DNA of 64,000 nt from CAYLUN01 sp964386865 (GTDB lineage Bacteria; Verrucomicrobiota; Kiritimatiellia; RFP12; UBA1067): assembly GCA_964386865.1 (NCBI GenBank), contig CAYLUN010000013.1, positions 34,302 to 98,301 of the forward strand. Direction: 5' to 3'. Positions 8,202-18,700 of this stretch are shown piece by piece. The notes below the pieces were generated by a model that did no database searches, was not told where the DNA came from, and was given only the letters and a program-made list of their open reading frames with translations. Position 1 is the first letter of the stretch; every line of letters begins with the position of its first letter. Made by a program: the position numbers and the translations under genes.

Positions 8202-9968
8202 TCACTTATTGAACCCTTTTTGGTTCATGAATTCCCAGATGCGCCCCATCCAGGTATAGCTGCCCGTGCCCGGGGCGGCCTTCCGCTGGAAGCAGTGCCC
8301 GCGTCCGACGAGCGTGTGGAGATCGGACTGGATGCCCATCCGGCGGAGCTGCTCCCAACATTTCACCGAATTCATCGCCGCCCAGCCGTCCGCGTCGCCA
8401 TGGATGAACAGAACCGGACAGGTCGCGAGGTCGAACGAGAACTCCGGAACGAGCCGCGCGTCGTCCTCGTTGCCGCCCTTCGCATTCTGGGCCTCCGCGC
8501 CGTCTGTGAGCGCGTACGCCGGATAGATCGCGACCGCCCACTGCACACTGCAGGAAAGCTTGTCGAGGTCGTCGATAGGCCCATAGGAACGGCGCTTCGA
8601 GCTTGTCGCGCCCATGAGCGTCAGGTGTCCGCCGGCCGAGGAACCCATGATGCCGATGCGGTCGGGGTCAAGCCCCTTCGCCGCGGCCTCGCTGCGGACG
8701 ATTCGGACGGCGCGCTGCAAGTCCTGCCAAGCCGTCGTGTGTTTGGCGAGCCCGCCCTGCGGACGCGGCGTGCGGTATTTCATCGTCACGACCGTCATGC
8801 CCTTTTCGTTCAGGTAACGCCGCGCCGGCGCGACTTCGAATCCGTCCGGACTGTTGCCCCCGTAGCCGCCGCCCGAGTAGATGATCTGGATCGCCTTCGT
8901 CTTGAGCGCCTTCGGCAGGTGCCACTCGAGATAGGGCAGGCACTGGTTCGTCTGCACATCCGGCATCTTGCCTTCCGGCCAGACCGGCTCCTTGCTGGTT
9001 TCGCCGCGCGCGTCGTCGTTCGGATAGCGGGCCATCAGATCCTCTTCCGCGCCGAGACGCCCGTCGAAATTCATCTGGCGGACGTACTCGGCGATGCGGT
9101 CGAGCCAGTGATCGTAGGCGGTGCCGTCCTCGCCTTTGCTCGAGTCGCCCATGAAGCCGTGGGGGCGGTCCGCGAAGAGGTGGATCTCGGCCGGGATTTT
9201 CATCCGGCGGAGCTGGCGGTAGATCTGCGTGGAGCCGTTCGGCGAATAGGCGTCCGTTCCGCCGTGGAAGAGCGCCATCGGACACGTCTTCGCGTCGAAC
9301 TTGAACACGTCCGAGAGCTTGGCGTCGATCGCGTCGCCCTCGCGCGTGTTGGGGCCGGTAAGCCCGTCCGTGAGCGCGTAGGCGGTGTAAATCGGCACCG
9401 CCCAGTTGACGTGGCACGGAAGCTGGTCGAGCGCGTCGACCGGCCCGTACGCCGGCGTGAGCGCGCTCGTCGCGAGCAAGACCGTCAGGTGCGAGCCCGC
9501 GGAGAACCCGAACGCGCCGATCTTCTCCGGGTCGAAGCCGCGCTTCTTCGCATCGTTGCGGACGAGACGGACGGCGCGTTGCCCATCCTCCCACGCGCTC
9601 TGGTAGATCGGCAACCCTTGCGGACGCGGCGTACGGTAGGTGAGGCTCGCGCAGACGAACCCGAGCTCGGCGAACGTCTTCGCGGCCCGGTCAATCCACA
9701 TCCCGTCGCAGCAACTCTGATAACCGCCGCCGGAAATGAGCAACACGCATCCGCCGTTTGTCGCCGCCGGCGCCTCGTACCAGTCGAGATACGGCATCGC
9801 ATGTTCCGCCGCCTTGAAGCCCGGCGCCTTCGCCTCTTGGGTGGTAGCCGCGATCTGCTCGGGCTGAAAATCCGGAATCTTTCCTGCCGGCCACAGCGCG
9901 ACCCGCTCCCCGGCGAACGTCAGAGCGGCGACCCATAACCAACAACCAAGAATCAACGATTTTTTCAT
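8202..9968 (-). CDS. Secreted tandem two-domain alpha/beta-hydrolase esterase
   Basis: A 588-residue exported protein with two homologous alpha/beta-hydrolase domains of the acetylxylan/feruloyl-esterase-like (prolyl-oligopeptidase-fold) type. Domain 1 (about 20-310) has an oxyanion loop in SGGGYQSCCDG, nucleophile Ser156 in GFSAGSH, and an acid/His region ending RPHGFMG. Domain 2 (about 320-588) has SGGGYGGNSPDG, nucleophile Ser444 in GSSAGGH, then FIHGDADGWAAMNS and VGRGHCF. Both share the block YRTPRPQG and an AVxIYxAYALTDG stretch, so this is an internal duplication and both sites look intact. The ATG at 9968 is chosen because it starts the signal peptide (MKKSLILGCW) after GGAAGCGAG. The upstream in-frame extension has no signal character. 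Likely substrates are acetylated or feruloylated polysaccharides. Confidence 0.88.
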   Translation of the reverse strand: MKKSLILGCWLWVAALTFAGERVALWPAGKIPDFQPEQIAATTQEAKAPGFKAAEHAMPYLDWYEAPAATNGGCVLLISGGGYQSCCDGMWIDRAAKTFAELGFVCASLTYRTPRPQGLPIYQSAWEDGQRAVRLVRNDAKKRGFDPEKIGAFGFSAGSHLTVLLATSALTPAYGPVDALDQLPCHVNWAVPIYTAYALTDGLTGPNTREGDAIDAKLSDVFKFDAKTCPMALFHGGTDAYSPNGSTQIYRQLRRMKIPAEIHLFADRPHGFMGDSSKGEDGTAYDHWLDRIAEYVRQMNFDGRLGAEEDLMARYPNDDARGETSKEPVWPEGKMPDVQTNQCLPYLEWHLPKALKTKAIQIIYSGGGYGGNSPDGFEVAPARRYLNEKGMTVVTMKYRTPRPQGGLAKHTTAWQDLQRAVRIVRSEAAAKGLDPDRIGIMGSSAGGHLTLMGATSSKRRSYGPIDDLDKLSCSVQWAVAIYPAYALTDGAEAQNAKGGNEDDARLVPEFSFDLATCPVLFIHGDADGWAAMNSVKCWEQLRRMGIQSDLHTLVGRGHCFQRKAAPGTGSYTWMGRIWEFMNQKGFNK

Positions 9969-10022
9969 CGTCTCGCTTCCCCATTTATTTCGTGAGTGCC
10001 ACGGCGCTGAACGCGCGATCAC

Positions 10023-10403
10023 TCTGATTACGCATACACTTACTGCATCGTTGAGAACTATTATATCACGCCTCGAGGCGAACCACAGCCTCGTTTATTT
10101 TAGGACGACGGGGAACCACGGGGCGCTCCACAGCAACTCACCTTTTGGCCAAGAAGCGCCTCACGGCGCCACTACAAACCTGCGAAAGCGAGGCGCTATC
10201 GTTTGCAGCAGTACACTTTGTCGCTTAGTCTCACACTTCGTCGGATACCCTTAGTCCAACTGCTTAGTCTTTCGAAAAGGAGTATATCGACTAAGGGAAA
10301 CGTGTAAGCGCAACCGTTTAAGTGTAAGCGTTCAAGAGTATCGTATATCCCGAACCGAATATCTTGCCCGCCGCTCCTTGACGTTGAAGCCGATCGATCT
10401 CCG
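10023..10403. repeat. 380-bp repeat-filled gap, no gene
   Basis: No supportable gene. It holds three blocks seen elsewhere. One is ATATCACGCC...GAGGCGAACCACAGCC (about 10062-10131), matched at 12209-12272. The next is a hairpin repeat 10154-10175, identical to the reverse complement of 29411-29432. The third is CACTTTGTCGCTTAG...TCGGATACCCTTAGTC (about 10209-10272), matched at 15383-15450. The 44-bp box of the RAYT-type element closes it at 10355-10396. Confidence 0.7.
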
Positions 10404-12056
10404 CTATTTTTTCGGCCTGCCTGGGCGCGAGGGGCTGAGAGGCGGATTCCCGGCCGTCGGTGCCGGAAGCACAGACACCAAGATCGCCGTGTCAGGAGCC
10501 GCGCCGGAGTAGAAAGCGAGATAGTGCGAGCCTCCGATCGCGGTGGCGCTCACGTTGCCCGCATCGAAAGTGACCTGGCTGCCTGTGGCGACCGCCTCGG
10601 AAGCGGGCCAGCTGAGCGGATGGCCGAAGACGCTGTCGGGGTCGACGACCCGACGCCGAAGGATGCCCCTGCCACGCTGATAGTAATAGTTGCTGAGCAA
10701 GCCGGTCTCGGCGTCGAGGATCAGGCTCGGCGTGGAGGCCGCGACATCGCCGATGTTTGTCTGCTTGCGCGTCCACGTCGCGCCGTAGTCAGTCGATTCC
10801 ATCTGGAATTGGCATCGCGTCGTGGATGCGTCCCCCTGTTCAGTCCGTGCCACGGCGAGAATCCTGCCATTGCCGAGATAGACGGCGGAGGGCTCGGTCG
10901 GCCACTGCGGTTTGGTCAGCCCGGACTCGATGGGGGTCTGAGTCCACGTTGCGCCATTGTCGCGGCTGGTCAGCGTGCCCCAGGAGTTATTCGAGCCATC
11001 ATCGTAGCGCCCCGCGAACCACAGCGCCATCAGCCCGACTGTGGGGACCGCGAAGATGTCGGTGACCTGCATGGGGGTCACGTCGAGCTTCGGCGTCGCC
11101 ACGCGCGCGAACGTCACGCCGTCCGTTGTTCGGTAGAGGTCGTGGTTCCACTCCTTTCCGATGCGGCGCACCCAGAGGAGCATCGCCCCCGTGGCATCCA
11201 GCCCCTTCCCGACGGTGACCTCGCCAGAGCCCGGCGTGTTGGCGACAACCGTTTCCGGCGTCCACGTATTTCCGTTGTCCGTGGAGGTGCGCGCGTAAAC
11301 CGCGCGGGCGTCTTCGCCGATCGAGTGCGCCGAGCCTCGGCTATACACGCAGACCAGCCGCCCTCCGATGGCCTGAATCATCGGCCACGAGTTGTAGCCG
11401 CTCACGTTCTGCACGACGTGTGGCTTCGCGAGGGCGTCCAGAGGCGTCACCTTGACCATGGCCAGGCCTGTGGGGCGAGCGAACGAGTCGGCGGGATCAT
11501 CAGGCTCCCGCTGGATGCGCACCCACAGGGGCGCGTTCGGCTCCACGGGGCAGCAGGACTCCAGAACGATGGTCCGCGTGTGGAACGGTGCGGCGGGAAG
11601 CGCCGCTCGCACAGGGGGGGACAGAACATACCGGGACGTGAAGGCGGAGCCCTCCACCATCTGCGACAGGTGGACCCGATAGACATCCTCATAGCTGGGG
11701 CTCGTCGCCGCATCCGTCGTGGTCACGACGATCTCGACCTTCACGGCGGCGCACCCGCTCGGCAGGCCGGCCACGAGTCCGGCTACAGACTGCCCAACCG
11801 TGCCACCCGAGAGTGACCACACCGGGATGTGCGTGGCGCCGCTCGACATGAGCACGAGCGAAGGTTGGCCCGTCGCGATCGACAGGTTGTTCGCGCTCAA
11901 GCAGATCGGGGATTCCGTCCACCTGCCAGAAATCCGCTCTTCAACTCCCGGGACCGTCCCCGAAGTCTGCGCGGGCCCTTTCGCCGATGTGTCTGGCGTG
12001 CTTCGGCAGCCGTTAGCGCTCACGAGAAGGGCCAGCAGGGGGATGAGGATCTTCAC
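10404..12056 (-). CDS. Asp-box (BNR) sialidase-like lipoprotein
   Basis: A 550-residue exported protein, probably a lipoprotein: the signal peptide ends SANGC at residue 17. Residues ~200-540 form a beta-propeller-like region with three recognisable Asp-box motifs (STDNGNTWTP, SRDNGATWTQ, STDYGATWTR), as in exo-alpha-sialidases and related six-bladed propellers. The first ~200 residues are a beta-rich domain I do not recognise. I cannot confirm the arginine triad of true sialidases, so substrate is uncertain; many PVC members of this family act on other sugars. The start is a GTG at 12056 preceded by AGGAG with ten-base spacing. Repeat blocks of the same families lie in the gaps on both sides of the gene. 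Confidence 0.75.
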   Translation of the reverse strand: MKILIPLLALLVSANGCRSTPDTSAKGPAQTSGTVPGVEERISGRWTESPICLSANNLSIATGQPSLVLMSSGATHIPVWSLSGGTVGQSVAGLVAGLPSGCAAVKVEIVVTTTDAATSPSYEDVYRVHLSQMVEGSAFTSRYVLSPPVRAALPAAPFHTRTIVLESCCPVEPNAPLWVRIQREPDDPADSFARPTGLAMVKVTPLDALAKPHVVQNVSGYNSWPMIQAIGGRLVCVYSRGSAHSIGEDARAVYARTSTDNGNTWTPETVVANTPGSGEVTVGKGLDATGAMLLWVRRIGKEWNHDLYRTTDGVTFARVATPKLDVTPMQVTDIFAVPTVGLMALWFAGRYDDGSNNSWGTLTSRDNGATWTQTPIESGLTKPQWPTEPSAVYLGNGRILAVARTEQGDASTTRCQFQMESTDYGATWTRKQTNIGDVAASTPSLILDAETGLLSNYYYQRGRGILRRRVVDPDSVFGHPLSWPASEAVATGSQVTFDAGNVSATAIGGSHYLAFYSGAAPDTAILVSVLPAPTAGNPPLSPSRPGRPKK

Positions 12057-12678
12057 TTTCTTGGTTCTCCTGTTAACGTTTGAGGGTTATATCGGAACGG
12101 CGAGACACTAACCTTCATCTCTTCTCATTACGCTTCAGATGCAGCGCGTCCCACCTATCGCTGTGTGCTTCGAGCCCGCAAACACTTTCTACATCCTTGG
12201 AAATCATCATATCACGCCACGAGGCGAACCACAGCCTTGTTTTTCTTGAAGACGGCTGAACGCACGGGGCGCTACTCGGTGACATTCTGTCGCTTATCGT
12301 AGCGTTATTCCTGCCCAGCGGCCCGCCCCTACCTTTCGACTCGACTCCGGCAACATCTAGGTAGGGCTCGATCGCTGTGCGAGCCATCGCGTGTCGTCCG
12401 GGCGGCTCGCCCTCCCGACTGTGCTCGCGGTCACGATCCTAATCGCAATCCTAACTCTTAACCTTAACCTGCACTGAGAGAAAGAGAAGGGGAGAGATTT
12501 AGATTATGAGCAAGATTACGATCTTCGCCGAAAATCTCGCCCGCCGTTCCTTCACGCTGAAACTGATCGGATTGTCGGTTCTTCTATTTTCGCGTGCGCG
12601 CAAAGATGTCATTGAAGAGACAGGCGCCCTCGACGTATGCTTAAGGCCTTACACCTATTGATCCGGGAGGAGAGAACC
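12057..12678. repeat. 620-bp gap with dispersed repeat blocks
   Basis: No convincing gene. Block 12209-12272 matches 10062-10131. Opposed hexamer arrays (12436-12471 and 12496-12525) plus the 44-bp box (12527-12570) repeat the element at 7014-7152. A 51-codon open frame (12506-12661, reading SKITIFAENLARRSFTLK) is created by the repeat itself. It is not conserved in frame in the other copy, so I do not call it a gene. Confidence 0.7.
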
Positions 12679-15360
12679 ATGTCGATTCACTCAACAAATC
12701 TGATTTGCGGACGCGTCGCCCGCGCGCTGTTATGCGTTTTATTCTGCGCGGGATGGGCGCTGCTGGCAAGCGCAAGGGAGACGCTGTTCCGCGTTGATTT
12801 CGGGCAGGCGGGAACGCCGTGCACGTTCGAGAAGGTCGGCCGTTTTCAAGGGGCGCTGCCGCCGAAGGTGCATGAGAATTACGCCTCGTGGAACGCCTCC
12901 GTGGCGCGGGCGGAACGCCTCACCGAGAACGGGCGGGCGTTTCTGCGGATCCACGCGGACAAGGTCGATTCCGCCACGCAGTTCTGCATAGACGGCGGGG
13001 ACATCGCCCTGCCCGGCGTGTTCGAACTCGTCGTGACGGCGCGGCCGCAGGCTTCAACCCTTCAGTTTGGCTTGCGCCAGTGCGGCGCGCCCTATCGCGG
13101 CTTCGGAGACGCGGACTTCCCCGCCTCCGGCGAGTGGAGGGAGCGGCGCTTTCTCATCCGGACGCGGGATCGCTGCGATTCAAAGGTTGCGCTCTATTTC
13201 TACACGGGCGGCGGCGACACGGACATCGCCTCCGTGGAGCTGACGCGCCTCGGCAACGAGGAACTCGCGGCCACGGTGCCGCGGCCGGACGCCTCGGTGA
13301 AGAATTTCTTCCGCAACAGCCGCTTTCCGCTGGGGCTTCCCTGCGGCTGGAACGTCGACCGCGACAGCCGGACAGCCACCTGCGGCGCGGATGCCGGTCA
13401 CCCCGGCGAGGGGGGAATCCCTTCGCTGGAGCTGAAAGCCGAAAAAGGCTTCGCGCTGTACTCCGAGCCCTTTCAGACCAACCAGCCGGACAAACCCCAT
13501 ACAGTCGCGTTCGCGTACCAGGGCGCGGGCGCGTGCCGCGTGGATGTGCTGTGCGAAGGCCGGCCCGTTGCCGGCAAGGCGCTTGCGCCCTCAAACGTCT
13601 GGCAGACGGCGACGCTGGCCTTTGTGCCGCCCGGCGAGGCGCTGTGCTTCTGCCTGAAGTTCACCGGGGCCAGGACGTTCCGGCTGGATTCCCTACGCGC
13701 GGTTGCCGGCGCGGCGGACGCCGCCTGTGTGGACCGCACGTGCGAGGTGGCGCTGGCGCCGGGCCGATCCGAGATCGCCGAGACGCGCATTCAGTTCGCG
13801 GACGAACGGGCCGACGTGCGCTTTTGCGTGACGGGCGAGGCGGGCGGCGCGGTGCTGAAAAGCTGCGTGACGGATATTTACGGTGAAAGCGTGGCTCTTG
13901 CCGACCGCCCCGTCCCCGCCGGCGCGAAGCGGTTTGAAGGCGAGCTGCGGTTCGACGTCTTTCCCGCCAGGCCCCTCGGGCAGTTCCGGATCGAGGCGTG
14001 GGTGGAGCGCGACGGCCAGCGCGTCTCGCCGTACAACGAAATCGTGATGTCGCGCCTGGAGCGTCCGGTATTCTGGAACCAAGACGCGCCGGACTCCGCG
14101 TTCGGGTGTCACTTTCTCGCCTCGGAGCCGACCATCCGCATGATGAAAGCCTGCGGCATCAACTGGGCGCGCCTGCACGATGCCGGCACGGAGTATTGCG
14201 GCTGGTGGAACCTGGAGCCGGAAAAGGGCCGATGGACGTTCATGGACGACGACCTTTTACGCTACCGCAAGAACAAGATCAAGATCTTCGCGCAATTGGG
14301 AACCACGCCCGCATGGGCCTCGCACTTCGGCGAGTTGGGCTGCAAGCACATGGGATACTTCGAGAAATTCCTCCGCCCGAAAAACAACGAGGCGTTCAAC
14401 GCCTACGTGAAGACGTTCGTCGCGCGCTACACAGGCGTGATCGACGACTACTTCGTCTGGAACGAGCCTTGGGGCAGGTGGTGGGAGTCGGGGCAAGACG
14501 CGCGGTTTTTCGGAAAGGATGACGCGAAGCGCGATTTCGCGGCACTCTGCCGCGGCGCGTACCAGACCGCGAAAGCGGTCGACCCGTCCATCAAGGTCGC
14601 CGGCTTTAACACCACGAGCGGCGGGAGCGGCAGGCAGTGGACGGCGGGCGTCTACGCCGCCGGGGGAATGGCGAACTGCGACATGATCGACTTTCACCTC
14701 TACACCAAGAACGCCACCTGCCTCGACGATGACTGCGTGCAACAGGCTTACAACGACGCGGTCGGCGAGATCTTCTCAAAGGTTCCGGACGCGGGGGGCA
14801 AGCCGATCTACATGAGCGAGGGGCAAGGCGGCAGCACAGGCTCATCGGGGGTCGGCTGCCGCATGACGGGTCTCTATAAACGGTCCATCACCTGGCAGCC
14901 GGAAGAGGACGTGGCCGGCTTGGCGGAGAAGAACTGCCGCTACACGGTCAGCCTCTTGGCGCAGAAGGTCGCCAAGGTGTTCCTTTACACGGCGCACGGC
15001 TATTCCTCCCTCGCCCAAGCACCGAGCTTCATTGTGCTGCTGGGCGCGGACGGCTATCCGCATCCGAGCCTGGCCGCCTACGCCCACCTCACGCATTCGC
15101 TGGAGGGAAAGCCCTTCGCGCGGAAAGTCGCGCTGGGCGAGAACCGCTTCGCCTATCTCTTCACGGGGCGGAGCGGAACCTGCGCGGTTCTCTGCGGCGG
15201 ACGCGACGCCCGGCTGCCGTTCATCCAAGATCCCGCCATCCGCTGGACCGATCTCTTCGGAAACCCTGTGACCGCTTCCGCCACGCTCCCCGGCACGATG
15301 CGCTACGCGGAGAGCGCGCTATCGCCGGAGGAACTGGTGAAACGCCTGGCGCAGCCGTAG
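12679..15360 (+). CDS. Secreted clan GH-A glycosidase, GH39-like
   Basis: An 893-residue exported protein. After a signal peptide (about 1-34) come roughly 440 residues of beta-rich, carbohydrate-binding-like sequence. A TIM-barrel glycosidase domain follows (about 470-800). The general acid is probably E596 in VWNEPWGRWW and the nucleophile E714 in IYMSEGQGG, the Asn-Glu-Pro / Glu arrangement of clan GH-A. GH39 xylosidase-type enzymes are the closest family I can name. The domain opens with FGCHFLASEPTIRMMKACGINWARLHD. Start: the ATG at 12679 follows GGGAGGAG with good spacing; the in-frame ATG at 12637 lacks one and would push the signal peptide inward. No partner gene is co-directional, and repeat-rich gaps lie on both sides. 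Confidence 0.8.
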   Translation: MSIHSTNLICGRVARALLCVLFCAGWALLASARETLFRVDFGQAGTPCTFEKVGRFQGALPPKVHENYASWNASVARAERLTENGRAFLRIHADKVDSATQFCIDGGDIALPGVFELVVTARPQASTLQFGLRQCGAPYRGFGDADFPASGEWRERRFLIRTRDRCDSKVALYFYTGGGDTDIASVELTRLGNEELAATVPRPDASVKNFFRNSRFPLGLPCGWNVDRDSRTATCGADAGHPGEGGIPSLELKAEKGFALYSEPFQTNQPDKPHTVAFAYQGAGACRVDVLCEGRPVAGKALAPSNVWQTATLAFVPPGEALCFCLKFTGARTFRLDSLRAVAGAADAACVDRTCEVALAPGRSEIAETRIQFADERADVRFCVTGEAGGAVLKSCVTDIYGESVALADRPVPAGAKRFEGELRFDVFPARPLGQFRIEAWVERDGQRVSPYNEIVMSRLERPVFWNQDAPDSAFGCHFLASEPTIRMMKACGINWARLHDAGTEYCGWWNLEPEKGRWTFMDDDLLRYRKNKIKIFAQLGTTPAWASHFGELGCKHMGYFEKFLRPKNNEAFNAYVKTFVARYTGVIDDYFVWNEPWGRWWESGQDARFFGKDDAKRDFAALCRGAYQTAKAVDPSIKVAGFNTTSGGSGRQWTAGVYAAGGMANCDMIDFHLYTKNATCLDDDCVQQAYNDAVGEIFSKVPDAGGKPIYMSEGQGGSTGSSGVGCRMTGLYKRSITWQPEEDVAGLAEKNCRYTVSLLAQKVAKVFLYTAHGYSSLAQAPSFIVLLGADGYPHPSLAAYAHLTHSLEGKPFARKVALGENRFAYLFTGRSGTCAVLCGGRDARLPFIQDPAIRWTDLFGNPVTASATLPGTMRYAESALSPEELVKRLAQP

Positions 15361-15735
15361 CAACGGCGTTGGCTCAGGACAGCAAAACACTTCGTCGCTT
15401 ACGCTTGGTCTCACACTTCATCGGATACGCTTAGTCTAACTGCTTAGTCGTTAGTATCCTCTGCCCCGGTATTCAGTTCCCTAACTTTGCGTCTCTGCGT
15501 CTTGGCGGGAACAAATTGTTATTTGCTGCTGACTGTATCGGGAGGGTCGGCTGCCACGCCGTCCGCGGCTCGCGAGGACGCGCCCCCCCCAGACTGACAT
15601 CGCTAGAAAAAGGAGTCGGTCGGCGAACCATTTGCCCAGAATCCGCTAACACCTGAGGCCGACACGGAGGTCGGCCCTCCAATACCGTGTTTCTGCAGAG
15701 CCCGCCTCCGTGCGGACCGTCACATTTTCCAACGG
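15361..15735. repeat. 375-bp repeat-filled gap
   Basis: No gene seen. The segment 15383-15450 is a diverged copy of 10209-10272 (CACTTCGTCGCTTA...CTTAGTCTAACTGCTTAGTC). The segment 15540-15568 (GGGAGGGTCGGCTGCCACGC...) matches 63030-63058. GCCGACACGGAGGTCGGCC near 15660 resembles a stretch at 21197-21217. Confidence 0.65.
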
Positions 15736-18700
15736 TTACCACAGCACCATCAGCGGCCAGAATTCGGGATGACCGTCGCAGGGCTTGCCGAGCTCTGTTG
15801 CGGTGCTCAGTCCTTTGCTATTCTTCCACTCCGGCGCGTCGTGATCGTGCAGGTAGAGCCCGCACCCGGCGACGAAGCCGGGCTTGAGCACGATGGGCTC
15901 GAGGTAGCGCTGCGCGAAGGTGACGGTCATCGCGTAGCCGGTCGAGGTACGCTCGTAGCGGCACGCGATCTTTTTCGCAGCCTCCTCCTTGGTCGCCATG
16001 TTGACGCCGTCCGCGAGCTGGTGATAGACCTCGCGGAAACGCCAGACCAGGCCAGCCCCATCCTTGCCATCTTTAGTCGGCGCGAAGTCGTAGCGGTAGT
16101 CGTCGTTGTCGAAGGTCTTCGCCGCGTTCGAGCGGCCGTTGGCGCCGGTGTCGAAGTAGACCTCCAGCGCGCCGTCGGCGTTCCAGAGCGCCTTCTCCGC
16201 GTCCGGCCGCTTCCAGAATTCGGGATCGGCCAGCAGCTTGTCGTCCGCGACCTCGACCCGCAGGTAGAGGCTGTTCCCGTCCCACGCCATCTTGTAAGCC
16301 GCCTCGTGGTCGCCCGGCTTGACCCCGCCCCGCACACCCTTCGCGCACCGGTTGGTGATGGCGAGCGCCGGAAGCGTCTCCCACTTCGGAATCCCGTCGC
16401 TCCGCGCGACAAAGAAATAGTCCATCTTCCACTCGCCGGAGACGGGCTCGCCGCCCTCCGGAAGCAGCTTGTAGGCGACATTCCACGCGTGCATGGCGTT
16501 CGCTGCCGCACCATCACCCGCGGCCGGAAGCGTCAGCGTCACACCGCCGTTACCTAACATGTCATACGGGATCCTCTGTCCGCACACCTCCATTGCGCCC
16601 TTCTGCACGCGGCCGGTCAGATTCTTCAGGAACGCCGTGATGCGGCCGTCAGCGGTCGGCAGGAACGCGACTGACAGCGACGACGCGCTGTCGTCCGGCT
16701 CGGCATTCTGCAGCGCCTTTGCCAGCCGCGCGACATCCTTTGCCTGGACGAAGAGCGGGGCCGGGGTCACCGGCATCCGGATGTAGCCCTGTTTGTCCGG
16801 TGCGGCGAACCGCAGGTTGCCCATGAAGTCGGTGAACGTCACCGGCTGGCCGAACTTGACCGCCAGCACCGGGCACCGCCTCAGGCCGTTCTCGACGTCC
16901 GCGCTCGTGCACCAGACCGGCGCGAGGCCCGTGCCGTCCGGAAGCTTGAACGCATAGCCGCGTATGCCTGCCGCCGGCCGGATGTCCGCGACGTAGGCCA
17001 CGTCCCCCATCAGGTGGCCGAGCGTGTTGACCGCCTTGCAGAGCAGGATCGGCGTCAGGTGCAGGTCCATGTAGGGGCGCGAGCACCAGATGTTGGCGAC
17101 CTGGATGCGCGGCCAGTATTTCATGCAGACGATGTAGAGGCGCATGGCCGAGGCGGCCTGGACGAACTCGCGATTGCCGAAGTCGTACGTCGGCTTGCCG
17201 CTCGAATAGGCGTCATACGAGCCCCCCGCGCCCCACTCCGGCACATAGGTTTCAGGGATGTTGAACAATTCGGTGAAGAGAATCGGCGTCTCGTCGCCGT
17301 AGCCGTAGCGCTTGCCCTGCTCGATCAGCCGCGCGGCCTCGTCGTCCAGATCGGAGGTCGAGAGCGAACCCTTGTCGATGCTGCCGTAGGGATGCACCGC
17401 GAGCGCGTCGTACGTGAAGCCCGCGTCGCGCGCCGCCTTCAGATAGCCCTCGTACGGCTCGAAGCCGCGCAGCAGGCTGTAGCCCGACGTGCCGCTGGTC
17501 GGCGTGCAGCCGATGCCCGCGCGCCGCGCCGCGCGGCCGACGGCCGACTGCAGCTTGACGTACTCGCCGAACTTGCCGCTGGCCGGATATTTGGAGCTTT
17601 CCTCCTCGTTACCGTAGGCGGTGTAGGGGAGCATGTCCTTCGGCACCCGCCGCAAAATCTCGTACGACGTGTCCTCCACGTACTTCACGAACTCGGCCGT
17701 GATCTCCGGAACGTCATAGAAGTCATGGGCCGTCTTGGCCCACGGCGTTTCGCTGGGATCGCGCGCCCGCCAGAGCTGATCCAGAATCGTGGTCTGCGCG
17801 TTGACGATGCGGTACCGCCGCATCAGGTCCACGGCGGGACTATTTGTCTGGAGCATATCGTGCATGCCCATCCACGAGGTGCCGCCCCAGCCCCACTCCA
17901 TGAGCTTGCGTGCGAGATCCTCGCCGCGCGAGATGCGCCACGCGTCGCCCACCAGCGTGCCCATGAGGCGGCTGGTCTTGTGCGTGTTGGCGAGCGGCTC
18001 CATGATTGCGAAGCGGTAATAGTCGGCGTACGGCGGGGCTCTCTCGGCGGTGATCGTCGCTTTGACCACGAAGACGCCTGTGCCGAACTGCGCCGTCGTG
18101 AGGGTGAGCGGAAGGCGCGCCATGCCGTTGGAGATGATCGAGGCATCCAGCTCCCGGCTGAAGAGGACTTCGCGGAAGGCGTTCCGAATCTCAACGTCGA
18201 CCTTGCCCTTAGTTCCATCCTTGCCGACCACGGTCAGCGCGGCATCCATCGCGTCGCCCGGATGCAGATCGTTGTCCGGATTCGCGGTCACGAAGTTGAC
18301 GTCGAGCGGATCGCAGACGAACGCCGTCGGCGTCTCGCCGAGTTCGACCTGCAGACCGTCCACCAGCACGCCCGAGCCTGAGAGGTGCAGCGCCACGCCC
18401 GCCGCGTCGGCCGTGAACGCCCGATGGTACCGCTGCCACTCGTCCGTGACGGTGAAATTTGAATCCTTGTTGTCCAGGTCGCCCCACGGCGCGCCCGAAA
18501 GCGTTCCGCCACGCGCCGCATTGCCGAAGGAGAGCCGCAACCCGTTCGTCTTCTCGGCCACCGACTTGGCGTAGAAGCTCGCCACGTAGCGCCGGCCCTT
18601 CTCCAGCGCGAGCGGCATGGAGCGGATGCTGGGCGAGGCCATCTGCACGCGGTTCATGCGTAGTGCGCCCTTGCCGAACACGCCCTCCCGCGCGACCTCG

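Noticed and set aside
12506..12661. A 51-codon gene reading SKITIFAENLARRSFTLK
   Set aside because: The frame is supplied by the repeated hexamer arm and 44-bp box; the copy at 7.1 kb does not keep the frame.
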